A DNA stretch of 64,000 nucleotides from Nelumbo lutea (taxonomy: Eukaryota; Streptophyta; Magnoliopsida; Proteales; Nelumbonaceae), in NCBI GenBank assembly GCA_022828595.1, contig JAKGHH010000003.1, forward strand, positions 105,733,583 to 105,797,582. The letters run 5' to 3'. Position numbers and translations under genes: made by a program. The notes beneath the pieces are model-generated. The model ran no database searches. It worked only from the letters and a program-made list of their open reading frames with translations, and was not told where the DNA came from. This document shows positions 1 to 12,800 of the stretch, piece by piece. The stretch's first letter is position 1; every line of letters starts with the position of its first letter.

Positions 1-629
1 TCAGAGTTTTATATGGTTGGGACCCACCCCCTCTACTTATGAAAAAGGAACCACCACAGTAGCGGCCATTGAAGAACAGCTAACGCAACGGGATGAGGTG
101 CTAAGGGAACTGAGACATCATCTCTTACAGGCACAACAATGGATGAAGCACACCTATGATAAACACCACAAGAATTATCAATATGAAGTAGGTGATTGGG
201 TATTTCTCAAATTACAACCCTTCAGGCAGATTTCAGTTGCAAGCCGATAGTGGAACAAACTCAGCCCGCGCTATTTTGGCCCATTTAAAATCCTGGAGAG
301 AGTAGGATCAATGGCCTACAAACTGGACCTTCCGGCAACATCCAAACTGCACCCTGTATTCCATATCTCCTTACTAAAGAAAGGGCCGAAGTCAGGAGTC
401 ATTACAAGTACGACCCTTCCCATATTTTCAGAAGGACAAGTGCAGACTGAGCCAGCCCGCATCATTGATTTCAGATGGGTGCACCGGGGGGCAGAGTGAT
501 ACCAGAAGCATTAGTTGTTTGGTCTAACCTTCCGGAAGAGGATGCAACCTGGGAATCCTACTAAGATCTGCAATCAAATTTTCCTACATTAGACCTTGAG
601 GGCAAGGTCACTCTAAAGGAAGGGGGGAT
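1..629 (+). pseudogene. Ty3/gypsy chromovirus integrase C-terminus and chromodomain (remnant)
   Basis: Conceptual translation gives the C-terminal part of a plant Ty3/gypsy polyprotein. The order is a helix with HTYDKHHKNYQYEVGDWVFLKL, then SPRYFGPFKILERVGSMAY, the KLHPVFHISLLKK motif, and a chromodomain-like tail (LVVWSNLPEEDATWE). This order is typical of chromoviruses. The reading frame is broken: a stop near 248, a frameshift near 498 before the chromodomain, and a stop near 562. A purine-rich tract at about 615-629 leads directly into an LTR, so this is the 3' end of an element whose 5' part lies left of the window. It most likely sits in an upstream intron of the PRL1 gene. The clade within chromoviruses is not resolved. 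Confidence 0.88.
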
Positions 630-1041
630 TGTCAAGACTGTTGGAACAGACCAACAAAAGGCAGTTAGTCAGTTTTACAAGAGGAGGCCACATCAGCTCA
701 ACTAACCAGCCACTTATAATAACTGCCATCCACTTGTAACAACTGCCATCCAATTGGATTGTCAAGACTGTTGGAACAGACCAACAGAAGGCAGATAGAC
801 AGTTTTACAAGGGGAGGCCACATCAGCTCAACTAACCAGCCACTTGTAATAACTGCCATCCACTTGTAATAGCTGTAACAGTCAAGATTGTAACACTATA
901 AGTAGTAGAGCAGGAAAGGAATAGAGGGAGGACTCTTTCAGCATTAAACTCTCTCTCTCTCTCTTTCTTTCTCTCTCTCTCCTTCCAAGAATTCAGGAGG
1001 TTGGCCCCTCGAAGAGCCCTGAGTTAGGCAGGATCCTAACA
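630..1041 (+). repeat. 3' LTR of the chromovirus, with an internal tandem duplication
   Basis: The LTR starts with TGTCAAGACTG right after the polypurine tract and ends at CCTAACA, giving TG...CA termini and 412 bp. A 130-bp segment is tandemly duplicated: TGTCAAGACTGTTGG starts at 630 and again at 760, with only a few differences between copies. A TATA-like TATAAGTA lies near 898 and a CT-rich tract at about 950-981. The partner LTR is outside the window, so the boundaries rest on the PPT and the TG/CA ends only. Confidence 0.75.
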
Positions 1042-1066
1042 AAATTTTTCTATTTATAGTTTATAT

Positions 1067-1881
1067 CAGTGTTTTCAACCCACAGTTGAACATAATGCTT
1101 GGATCAATTGATCTGTCACCTAGCCAGATTTCTAGGCCTATTCCACCCCAGACCACTAACATTAGTTATCTTTTTCTATTTTTTTGTCCATTTCCATCAT
1201 TAATAACAACAATTCTTGTTGATCACACATATTTTGTATAAGATGACAAATATATAATATTAGAGACATGCCCAATTTTTCTATAATTTCATGATTTTTT
1301 TATGTTTTTCTATTTTTGTTATTTAATTTATGACATCGTAAGTTGACTTGTTTGACTTGAGCGACTAAATTGTCGACCTGCCACTCAGTGGGAAACGTGA
1401 TTCCTATTTCAAATTGTTGGCTTTTTATGAGTGCTTTTCAATCTGCTATCAAATCAGTCGGTTAACCCATTATCCAACCAGGATTCCTGGTCCACTTCAC
1501 CACCAAACTTATTGCTTGCAAAATACTGTTGACTTGGTTAACAACTTGGTGACCCAGTGAGTGGGGTCACAAATTAAATATTAATTCTCCTTTTTTTTTC
1601 TGTTTTTTTGTATTCCATTTCCATCACGAGTAAAAATAATTTTTATTTATGAAACTTATTTTTGTGTAATATGATGAATATATAATATTAGAGATGTGCC
1701 TACATTTTTTCATGATTTTTTTTTGTATTTTTCTGTAATCTTTTGTATTTGTATCTATTATAAATTTTTATTATTTGAACATGGCGTTATGGGTTGACCC
1801 ATTTGACCTGGATGATTTAACCACTGGCCCACTACTCTTATAGAAAACAGTTTCTTTTCCAGGTTGGTTTTAAGAACAATG
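1067..1881. mobile_element. Degenerate hAT-like non-autonomous element
   Basis: The left end CAGTGTTTTCAACCC and the right end (reverse complement CATTGTTCTTAAAACC) form a diverged inverted repeat. The flanking 8-mers GTTTATAT and GCTTGTAT agree at six of eight positions. Inside, an AT-rich block with ATATAATATTAGAGA occurs twice (near 1250 and 1680), as if two related copies were fused. No coding capacity is seen. It resembles the shorter MITEs at 5843 and 39971 in its TTGACCC/GACTTG motifs. Confidence 0.5.
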
Positions 1882-1949
1882 GCTTGTATACCATTAAAAT
1901 TATGGGGTATAGAGTTAACTAGTGAAATTTAATGGTGGGAAACAAAAGT

Positions 1950-2935
1950 GTCTTAAATATAGGAGTTAATGAGAGAGTTGGGGCTGCTCAGTGTGGAAGG
2001 GTATCCTAAAAGGTCAACCTGCTTTCCTGGAAGGAGTGGAGTTCAAAGTGGGCAGAGGAGACAGGATTAAATTTTGGAGGACCCTTGGTGTTTGAATAGT
2101 AGCTTGGCTGATGCCTTTCCCCAGCTCTTTTAGTGTGCAGCTGACCAAGAAGTTTCTGTGGCGGGATGTTATAACTTTTCCAATAATTCAGTGACCTGGC
2201 TTCCCCGATTTACTAGAGATCTGTTTGATTGGGAACTAAATGAGATGCTGGATCTGCTGAATCTATTACAGGGCCAAAATATTGACATGCTTAGTAAGGA
2301 CAAGTGGGTTTGGAAATGGAGTAAGGATGGTAATTTTTCAGTCAAGTCCTTATCATCCAAACTTGGCAGTTCTGGGTCTGTTACCTTTCCCTGTAAACAA
2401 ATCTGGAATGCAGTTTCTCCCTCTAAGTCTAATTTTCTGGTGTGGACTATGGTGCTTAATAAGTACCTATAAAAAATCAGCCTGGAAAGGAGGGGTCTGC
2501 AGCTCTCAAACCTTGCTTGTGGGCTGTGTGGACTGATGCCTGAAAGTACAGATCATCTAAGTATACACTGTTCATTTTCTTCTAGTGTGGGAAGGTTTTC
2601 TAAAGTCTGCTGGAGTTTGTTGGGTCATGCCGAGATCAGTGAAAGACCTCCTATTTAGCTGGAATCTGGCAGGGTTGAGGAAAAAAGGAAGATTAGTCGG
2701 GAAAACAATTCCTGTAGCAGTTCTGTGGTCCTTGTGGTCAGAAAGAAACAACAGAGTTTTCTCTAACAAATCAAAAAGCCCAGATGAGCTAGTGCAGCAG
2801 GCAGTCAGCAAGCTGATCTCCTGGGAGTCGGTTACTGCTGTCTGTAATTGTATTAATTCTGGGCTTCCTGTCCAGGAATCTGTTGTACTTTATTGTTTCT
2901 TTGAAATAAAATCTTACAGAGGAATTGAAACCTAG
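1950..2935 (+). pseudogene. LINE (plant L1) ORF2 3' remnant, zf-RVT region
   Basis: The frame at 2158-2472 reads SVTWLPRFTRDLFDWELNEM and later KDGNFSVKSLSSKL, KQIWNAVSPSKSNFLVW. After a stop it continues as LACGLCG...TDHLSIHC (zinc-binding cysteines and histidines). A further frame at 2585-2935 reads LWSLWSERNNRVFSN. This is the region after the reverse transcriptase of plant L1 elements (zf-RVT family). Stops and a frame change show decay. It lies in a large upstream intron of PRL1 and is 5' truncated. Confidence 0.85.
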
Positions 2936-3883
2936 TAGTTTTAATTACATTTTTTTGCCTTTTTAATAGAGGGGTCAAATTCTGAGTTAAAGGAAAATTC
3001 TAAAAATACTCAAGGTCCATTCTCATTTTTTTTTTTATAAATGTCCATTCCCACTTTTTATAGTAGTATAGATATAGATTGACTGGAAATACCTATGTGC
3101 AGTGGTACACCTTGCCACTTTCCACATAGACTTCTTTAGCATCTTATCTATGTTGCTTGTTCAGCATAAATCTGATTGAACTTTTCATATTTTGGTTCCA
3201 TAGTATCATACACCACTTTTCCATTTGATTTATAATATTGCTTTTCTATCAGTGTTACATGGACTCTCCTAATTGGGAAATGTTCATGTTGGACACATGT
3301 TGGATTCTAACAGCCTGTGGTTCTTGAGGGGTAACTTTTATACATGGTTTCCTCTTTTTCCTTGCTTATTAGACATAAATGAACAACTAATATATTACTA
3401 CTGTAATAGCAAAGATCCTTTTGTTACCCAGAAATGGAACAGAATTTAGACTAAAAATTGAAGCATCTGAATCTGATACAATATGCCACCCTTGTCAAGT
3501 ATCCAGGTATAATATCCTCCTAGAATCTCAGTGAATTTAGACTAGCATTTACTTGTACCATTAGTTACCTTGCTGCATATGAACTCAAAATGAATTCCAT
3601 CCTTTCTTTCTCAGAAAAAAAGAAGTTTCTAGGTAACAAGGATAAACTAAAGATTGGTGCGGTCTTTTGTATGTACATGACAATAGAATTCACAAGATAT
3701 GATTTTTTAATAATAAATATTGATGTTGGGCATCTCCCTGAGCCTATGCTTTTTCATTTTGCTGACTCAGATGCCCAGATACTTGTTGGATTCCAATTAT
3801 TGTTTCTGTGATTGTTCAGCATGGTTTTCTATGCAACTCTCTCAATGGAATTCTGAGAGGTTTGTTTATTTTTTGTCTATCAG

Positions 3884-6800
3884 GAATATATCAACTTCTG
3901 CTCTAATGGAAAGGATTCCTAGCAAATGGCCACGCCCTGTATGGCGTCCTCCATGGAAGAACTATAGGGTTGGTCTTTTCTTTATTTCTTTCATCTTTTT
4001 ATAACTTTTAGTATGTTTATTCATCATCTAGAAATATGGTTTATGTTTTATGTGTTGCAGTAGTTTTATTGTTGCAAAACTCCAATCATTGTTGTCTGTT
4101 TTTCCCAATTTATTCATCACAATAGTCTTGCTAAATTCAATCGTATCATGCCATATTAATTGGTTGAATTAGTTGATTTCCTTCTTCCTTATTATGCATT
4201 TCATATTTAAGGCATTATAAATGCTAGAAGTTGTTTGTGAAAATTTTGTATGCAGGGACCTTATTAATGATTTTTTTTATCAGTAAGTGCAATTTTATTA
4301 CAAAATATATGGTATAGATGTTATATACAGTATCAATACAATGTGTAGAATCTGTTTCAGATGGAGCCAGCCCCTTGCTGCTCCCCCATGGCATAGTTGT
4401 ATACCTAGTGCTCCATTTTTTATTCAATAAGTAACTTTAATTTTATTAGAAGATCAAATGTACATCATTGCAAGCATCCCAAAGGAGAGGTGTGAGGTTC
4501 ACCTCATCCAAGTAAAATTAACATTATATATATATATGGTATAGATGTTATATACAGTATCAATACAATGTGTAGAATCTGTTTCAGATGGAGCCAGCCC
4601 CTTGCTGCTCCCCCATGGCATAGTTGTATACCTAGTGCTCCATTTTTTATTCAATAAGTAACTTCAATTTTATTAGAAGATCAAATGTACATCATTGCAA
4701 GCATCCCAAAGGAGAGGTGTGAGGTTCACCTCATCCAAGTAAAATTAACATATATATATATATATATATATAATTGAGCCCAATATAGCTGATTTCTATC
4801 GATCCCTTGTTTAGCTAGAAAGTCAACCATTCCATTTGCCAACCTCCTCTCCCATGAATACTCACTGTTGTATTGTTGGTTAACCACTTAAACTTCTTGA
4901 TTTCATCTCTATATGACCAAATACCAGTTCCCGGATTCTGTAGCCAACGCACTGCTAATTTTGAATCTCCTTCAACAATGGACTTGTTCAAGTTTTATTC
5001 TTTGGCTATATGTAATCCTTACATCATTGCCAAGAATTCAGACCTAACTGAATCCCCCAGTCCTGTTGGTCCTGAGAAGAAAGCAATGACATGTCCCTCC
5101 CTGTTTCTAAAATCCCCTCCAAGGCTCCAATTGCAGAGGGTGTACCTAGTGCTCCTGTTCTCTGCTGAGAGGGTGGTTACCACATGGCCAAGAATTCATC
5201 CCTAACTAAATCCCCCAGTCCTGCTGGTCCTGAGACGAAAGCAATGACATGTCCCTCCCTGTTTCTAAAGCAATTCCAGAGGGTGTACCAAGTGCTCCTG
5301 TTCTCTGCTGAGAGGGTGGTTACCCCATACCAGATACTGTCTACTGGCACTTTCCCTAGCTGGGGAGTAGGGATTCTGCAATGGAGTCAGCAGATCTAGG
5401 TACCCAAGATATCTCAGCATACAGGGCCAAGGTTTGTGATCTAACTTCTCTAATAAGAGTTCTAAGCCTCCAAGGTCCCTCCTGAGAGCCTCTCAACCAA
5501 ACAATAATGATTATTTCAAAAGCTTTTCTTTCAATAAGGCTCTTTAAATTATATAATCAATTTAACCGTGATAAGTTGGGTTAAAGGATGATGGGTACCC
5601 AAAGTATTATAAGTTACTTCAATTGTCTACACTTCTTTTTTTATCAGCAAGTTGTCTACACATTTTTCCATATATATATATATTGCTATACCAAAAAATA
5701 TTTAGTCACTTGGGTTTGGTACCAACAAAGAGTATTATATATTAACAAGTTAAAGATCACACAAATTTCATTCAACTTGATATGCTTACAGCCTGGGATA
5801 AAGATTGTGATACATCTGAATACCTGATTACAATCTCCTAACCAATGTTGTAAGACTTGGACCAAACAAAAAACCAGAATGTCTGCCAGGTCATGGGTCA
5901 AATGGTCCGGCAACTAGGTCATATAAATAATATAATATATTTTGTATTTTGTAACATATGTGTAGATGGTGGCTAGGTGGCTTGTCTCTTTGGCTTTTGA
6001 TACAAGTGACCATGGCTCAAGTCTTTTAACTCGCATTTTATTAAAAAATATGTGTACAGTGTATTAAATCAATATATATATATATATATATATTAAAGTG
6101 AATTAATCAATATAAGTGATACAAATGGTATGATAGATCAACAATAGCATGTTTTTATACATAAGAAAGAGGTCACAGGTTCAAGTCTCTTTGTTGTTGT
6201 TTTAAAGTTTGTGGTACTTTAGTGACCTGGGTGGGTTGTTGAAAACCGGCTTAGCCATATTGAAATGTGGCCGGTTGACAATGGTTCTTACCAAGTTTTG
6301 AAGGGTTTACCGTTTTTTCAAAATTTGAAAAACTGAGTATGAAAAGCTGGAATGATTGCCAGTTCCCCAAGGTTCAGTCTGACCATCCAGTCTGGTCTGA
6401 GTCTTACAGTATTGCTCCTAACTTTTTTTTGATCACTAAGTATTTGCTCCTAACTTTGTAACTTTACCATCCTGAAATTTTCTATTTTGGGAAAACCCTC
6501 CCAGTTTCTGACAATGGATGGTGTATGGTCAGTCCACAAAGGGCCGCCTCTGATTCTTGTGACCTTTCATCTTAATTAGGCTTAACATAGGAATTCATAA
6601 TCCATTTCATGGTTGGCTACCTGTATCCTTTTTAGAGGACACATTTTTCATCCTTGATATTGGGGATTATTTTCTTGTTTCTCTACCTAATATTCATATT
6701 GTTTGTAAAATGAAAACACACCTAAAGTTGACACAAGTATGGTGTCCAAAATTTAGGAGATCTCTCTTTGATTGGGAAATTCAGGAGTGTGTGGATCTTC

Positions 6801-9800
6801 TGGCAAATCTACAGTCAGCTGAATCCCAGGTGTAAAGGAAAGATTCAAGATGGTGGAAAGAATCTAGAAATGGCCTATTCTCAGTCAAATCTTTCTACAA
6901 GTCTTTGTCAAGGTCAAATGGAGAAAAATTTGATTTGAAAGGCATATAGGGAAACCTTGTTCTTCCAAGGGTAGAATGTCTTTCATTTGCTTGTTGAGTG
7001 CCTTTTCTCCTAGTTCATTTGGGGTTTCTTCTTTAGGCTCATCAAGGCTGGTGGGTGGTTTCCCAATTCTGTGGAGGAGATATTCTCCAAGTGGTCAAAG
7101 GTAAAAGGAAATGCCAAGGCAAAGATCGCCTGGAGCTGCATTCCTTTGGCAGTTTGCTGGGAACTATGGAAAGAAAGAAATAGAAGAATATTTGATGAGA
7201 AGGCTCGATCAAGGGAGCATATCACATTTCTCTGCGGCAAAAGAATTGGAACATTCTCAAGTTGGCCTAATTGTTTTCCTTTGTTTGGTTTATGTTTTTT
7301 CTCCTTTTTTTCTTCTTAGTGTATCTTGTTTGCTCCACTCTCCTTTGTAGCTTTGTTTTCTAGTGACATCTCATCACTATCAGATGTACTTCTTTCTTCT
7401 ATGAATAAATTTTCTTTTTTATTTACTACCCCAAAAAAGTTAATACATCCAAAAAAAAATGATTTCATCTAACAAAATTACTCTTAAAGTGCATGATGCG
7501 AAATTTCATTATTAATACCTGTTGTCTGTAGTGAGTGCTTATTTCACTCGTATGGTTTGCCACTGATCTCATGTTTATCTTTTCTTTTAACAATTCATTT
7601 ATTTGGCACTATCATATGCCTTGGGGGTGGATAATTTGATAATATGTCATTCATGCATGTTGTATTTCATGGTATGTGGGGTTTCAACTGTAACATCATT
7701 AGTGATGTTAGTCATCTTTAGTTGGGTGGTTAAAAGAGCCGGAAATGGCAACATGATCCTACAGAGGGGCTTTGAGAAGGTTCAGATGGTTAACATCAAA
7801 TATGTCAGTCACAATTCACTGGGAAAGAAGATCGGAAAATGGGTTGGCAGATTCTTTAGCCAAACAAGGGTTACATAGGAATCAGTTTTTTGGGCTCATT
7901 TGTAAGTTTTACGATATAGTCAGTGTTTTAAAAGAGCTAGGCGCAAAAAAAGCGTTAGGGCCAATTTGCACCTGAGCCGCAAGGCACAAGGCACAAGGCG
8001 AGGCGTGTGCCTTTTTAAGAAAGGCGCAAAATTACAAAAAAAAAAGCTAAAAAAAACGGAAAATAAAAAAAGCCAAAAAACTAAAAAAATGCAAAAATTC
8101 AAAAAATATTAGCATAATGTTAATAAAAAATATAAACTTAAAATTTAAAATAAATGTTTTAAAAAAGCCTATTATCTAAAATTAAAATACATAAACATAA
8201 CATGTAAAGCGTATTCAAATGAAAATTTAAAAATAAAAGCAAACATATAAAGCATTTTCAAGCATGTAAAACCCACAATCTCTTTTTCTCCTTAATTTCA
8301 TTGCTTCAAGTAGCTAATGTGATGTAAAACACATTCTCCATTCTATGAGCCGCTTTCGTACCACGCCCCTCAAGCGCGCCTTTTAAATCACTGGATATAG
8401 TTTTGTAATACGTATCCTTTGTGCTGATTAATAAAATAACCTTTATCTATAAAAAAAATGTTAGTCATCTTTAGTTATTTGCATAATTTGTTATAGAATG
8501 TATATTAGAAATCTCTTTTCTGATTATCAACTGATTACAAATTCTGTGTTTTTTGTCATGTGACTTATTGATTCTTGTCCTATGGGGCTTGGGAAATGCA
8601 TATTCTTTATGCTGATTGATTTTTTATGTATTCTTGATTTGTAGTACTGTATGTTAATTGATATTCTTCCCTTTAACTTGTGTAGGTAATTAGTGGTCAT
8701 TTAGGATGGGTTAGATCAATTGCATTTGATCCTAGCAATACATGGTTTTGTACTGGCTCTGCAGACCGCACAATAAAGGTATCAAATTCTGAATGTTGTT
8801 TTGTACATGTTAGTTGCTTCAAGCATTTGTGGTGGCAATTGGCACGTGGATTGGTGATTCCATGATGCTATATAGAAAAGAAGCAAGGACATAAAATAAA
8901 GGAGGGGATAATGTAGGAATTGTTTTAAATCTTCATCCAACCAGTGGTGTGCTAGTATGGAGTTTCCACAGGGAATTTGGGTTGGTGTGTCAACTTGACA
9001 ACCAACTGACCTGTATTATACCTTTTTTTTCAGTTTTAATGAAATTCTCTTTTATCCTTAAAAACAAGTATGGAATTTCCACAGACAAGGGGACTACCTC
9101 AGCATTACTCCCTGTCTCAGCTTATTTTAGCCTTTTTTTTTTGTTAACTAAAATATTGTACTAATATTCCACATTGTGTCTTATTGTAAATTTGAAGTCT
9201 TTAAATTGCATATGAAATTTCATTGATGTCCTAAATGTAGTACATTTACTATTAGAAAAAAATAACAAATCACAAAAAAATATAAAGAACTATTTTTCTA
9301 GTAGTAAATGGAACTATGTTTATTGCTCTCTTTCGCAACCATCTTCTGACCCCTTTGCCTTTTGGTTCACAAGATATGGGATGTAGGGAGTGGAAGACTA
9401 AAGCTCACATTAACAGGGCATATTGAACAGATACGTGGTTAGTTTCTTTCCAGTAAGTTGTCTTGGATTACATTGCGATGCATAAACATGGGTTGTTCAT
9501 TAGGGTAGTGATTTGTTTCAGGTATTACAAATTGTAAGAATGTATATGTATTTCCATCTGCAGGCCTTGCTGTGAGCAAACACCACACCTATATGTTCTC
9601 TGCAGGAGATGACAAACAGGTTAAATGTTGGGATCTTGAACAGAACAAGGTTGGCAATCGAAAAAATTAAATGCTCTTTGGATCCTTTACTTTTGAGTTG
9701 TCCCTCTGTAGTTAAGTTATTATTTTGACTTGAGTGTATCACTCTTTTTATAGGTTATACGGTCTTATCATGGGCATCTAAGTGGTGTGTACTGCCTAGC

Positions 9801-12800
9801 TCTTCACCCCACTATTGACATTTTGCTTACTGGGGGACGTGATTCTGTCTGCCGGGTATGAATGTATGTCATTATAGTAAATCTGTTGACAATTAAACCA
9901 ACCAATAAAATAAAATTAAAATTCTGTTGACGGTTTGAAGTGGAAATTACTTTGCAGTTTTACTCAGTATTTCAAGCTAATCGTTTGTCTGCAAGCCAGA
10001 TTATCTATTTTACATCAAAACAAAATAGTTTGTCTTTATTTACTTTTAAATGTTCATAAAGAGATATTATTCTGTCCCCTCCCCTCTTCTATGTATGTTT
10101 ATATACATGTGTGTATCTTGTCACTTTGTGCTTCAAGGTTATTTTCCATGACAATCCATATCTGTTTTCAGAGATACATGTATGTCCCTATCCACAGCCC
10201 TTAGCAGACTATTCATAATTCAATTTAATTCATATGCTGATGAATATAAACTGAACAAGCCGATGCACCTACGTCATAATGCAACTTGGCTTTTTTTTTT
10301 TTCAGGTCTGGGATATTCGTACTAAAACACAAATTCATGCACTTTCAGGCCATGACAATACAGTTTGCTCAGTTTTTACTCGTCCTACAGTATGTGGATT
10401 TTGTTTTTAATTTTACAATGGGATGATGATTGTATCTATAGAACAAATTCATGTTCTTATATTTTCTAGTGTTCTAGAAACAAGAGACACTAAGAATCTA
10501 TCCAGTCTAGAGCAAATAGTGTTAGCCTGGAGATTGAACCAAGTAAAGCAAGCTTGACCTAGTGGGGAATCTCTTAATTCAAAAGCCTTAATAAAGTTGT
10601 TAAATTTCCTCATACTTGAAGTGATCCTCTGTCCTCCTCCAATTGATTCATCCACAAATCTAATCACATTAAAGTCACTTCCTAAGCACCATGGGGCTTT
10701 CCACTGTCCTCTAATATCTGCTAGTTCTTCTCGCATCACATTCCTTTTCCTATAAGAATTTAGCCCATAAACATTGGTGAAGACAAAATCAAACCCATCC
10801 TAACTATTCTTCAGCTTTACCGAGACTGAAAATCTTCCCACCAGCTCTTCACTACAAGTAAACATGTCTTCCTTCCAGGCTGTTATTATTCCCCCTGAGG
10901 CACCCCAAGCTGCTGCAAAGCTCCACTGACAATTTCTTTCTCCCCCAAAACTCCTGATCCACATCCTGAACTTTAGGTTCCTGGATCAAAACTATGTCTA
11001 GCTTTTCTTTCTTCAGCATCTCTTTAATCAACCTTCTTTTTGTAGCACTTCCTAGACCCCTAACATTCCAGCTGATGATCTTCATTGAACTTACTAACAA
11101 AACCCAGATGCCCTTCTTCCTAAAGACCTCCTTTTCTTCTTCCCCCTAGCACTAAATTCTTTGTCCCCTTCAACATCATTGATGAGTTTCTCCACTTCAT
11201 TCAGTTTTTTTTTCTTTCTTTTTCCACCCCCTGTTCTCCCTGTCTTTTTTGAGCAATCCCCTCCTTAGATTTCTCTAAGTTAAGCCCCATTCTATTAGCT
11301 AGGTTTTTCACTTGGTTCTCTTCCCCCGGTAAGTCTTCTCCTACAGGGTCATCCTTATCCATTTCTGTTTTTTCTTTACCCTTCTCCCCTCCTTACTATA
11401 TTTGTCATTCGTCATATTTTCCCCCAAAGGAACTACCTCCCTCCCACAATCTGGCTTTAGACCTCCCTCTAGAAGTTCCCCCACCACAACACAGCTATTC
11501 AAGTCCAGGAGCCTATTCACAGCAGGATCAGGGGTTGGGCCATCTGCAAGAGAACTAGAAGAGGAATCAGTAGCAAAACCGAAAACACAAGACTTACAGG
11601 GATTACCAGCATCCACAGGAGGGACAATATCAACAGAATGGGGAGTTTCAGAAGCCTTATCACCCTGACTTGGATCATGGTTGCTCACCAAAGCATCAGG
11701 ATTTTCTGTTTGATGTTGAACCATGGCTACTGTAATCCAACAAGCTCTACTTGTAGGTTTAAGCAGATTTTTACAAAATTTTGCTCTCCTAGGATGAATA
11801 ATATTTGAAATAATAACTCAATTCAGTGGCATGTTGAACTACTTCTGTTTTATGTTCTTATGCAAGTTGTAGAGTAGTTTTAGATTCAGAAGAAATATCC
11901 TCGATCAATTTCTGCTTGAGTCTAGGAATGTTTCTACAAGTAGAGCTTGTTGTCTATAAAACATCAATATGTAGGGATGTCATATATGTTGATTGATGTG
12001 AAATTATTTTGGTAAATATGCATAAAATGCTTTGTTGTAAGGGTGGAATTTATTTATACAACGTTCCTTCTTCAGGATCCACAAGTTGTAACTGGTTCTC
12101 ATGACACAACTATAAAGTTCTGGGACCTTAGATATGGTGAGTAGTCATTCTTTACCACTTGATAATTTATTATTCTTATACAAGAATGAATTGTAGTCAT
12201 TCTTTATTCTTATACAAGTTGTGACGTTTCTCGTTTCACTTGATCATTTATTATAGGAAAAACAATGCTGACTCTCACGCACCATAAGAAATCTGTTCGA
12301 GCAATGACACTACATCCTAAAGAGTATGCATCTAAGCTCTCACATGTTCCTTTCTGTGGAAGTAGTTTCTTCTTGATGATAATTTTCTTTGAAAAATAAT
12401 GTGTAATATGTACTGCAATGTTGCTATTCCTTTTTCGTTTGCTGTTTTTGAAATTGCTGCTTGTCTTTCTTGAACTTCAGGAATTGCTTTGCATCTGCAT
12501 CAGCAGACAACATAAAGAAATTCAACCTTCCAAAAGGAGAGTTTTTGCACAATATGCTGTGAGTGCTTGAAAAGTTCTATTTTTTTTTTCACAACTGACA
12601 GTTATCTTCAACTTTGTCAATATTTAAAGTGGCAACTGCCATTATAGTTTTTATAGAATAGTAGGTATGACTTTGTTTTGGCTTTTGTCTAAAAGCAATG
12701 TTAAAAGAAGAAAATATTCCAAAGAAGCGGAATCTTTGAGAAGGCTTGGACAGATAGGAGTGTGTCAACTTTTGAGTACTGCAGATCCAGGAGAATGACC

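Noticed and set aside
6178..6192. GGTTCAAGTCT at 6178, 40187 and 40325 as tRNA gene B boxes
   Set aside because: There is no box A at the right spacing and no cloverleaf. All lie inside one MITE family.
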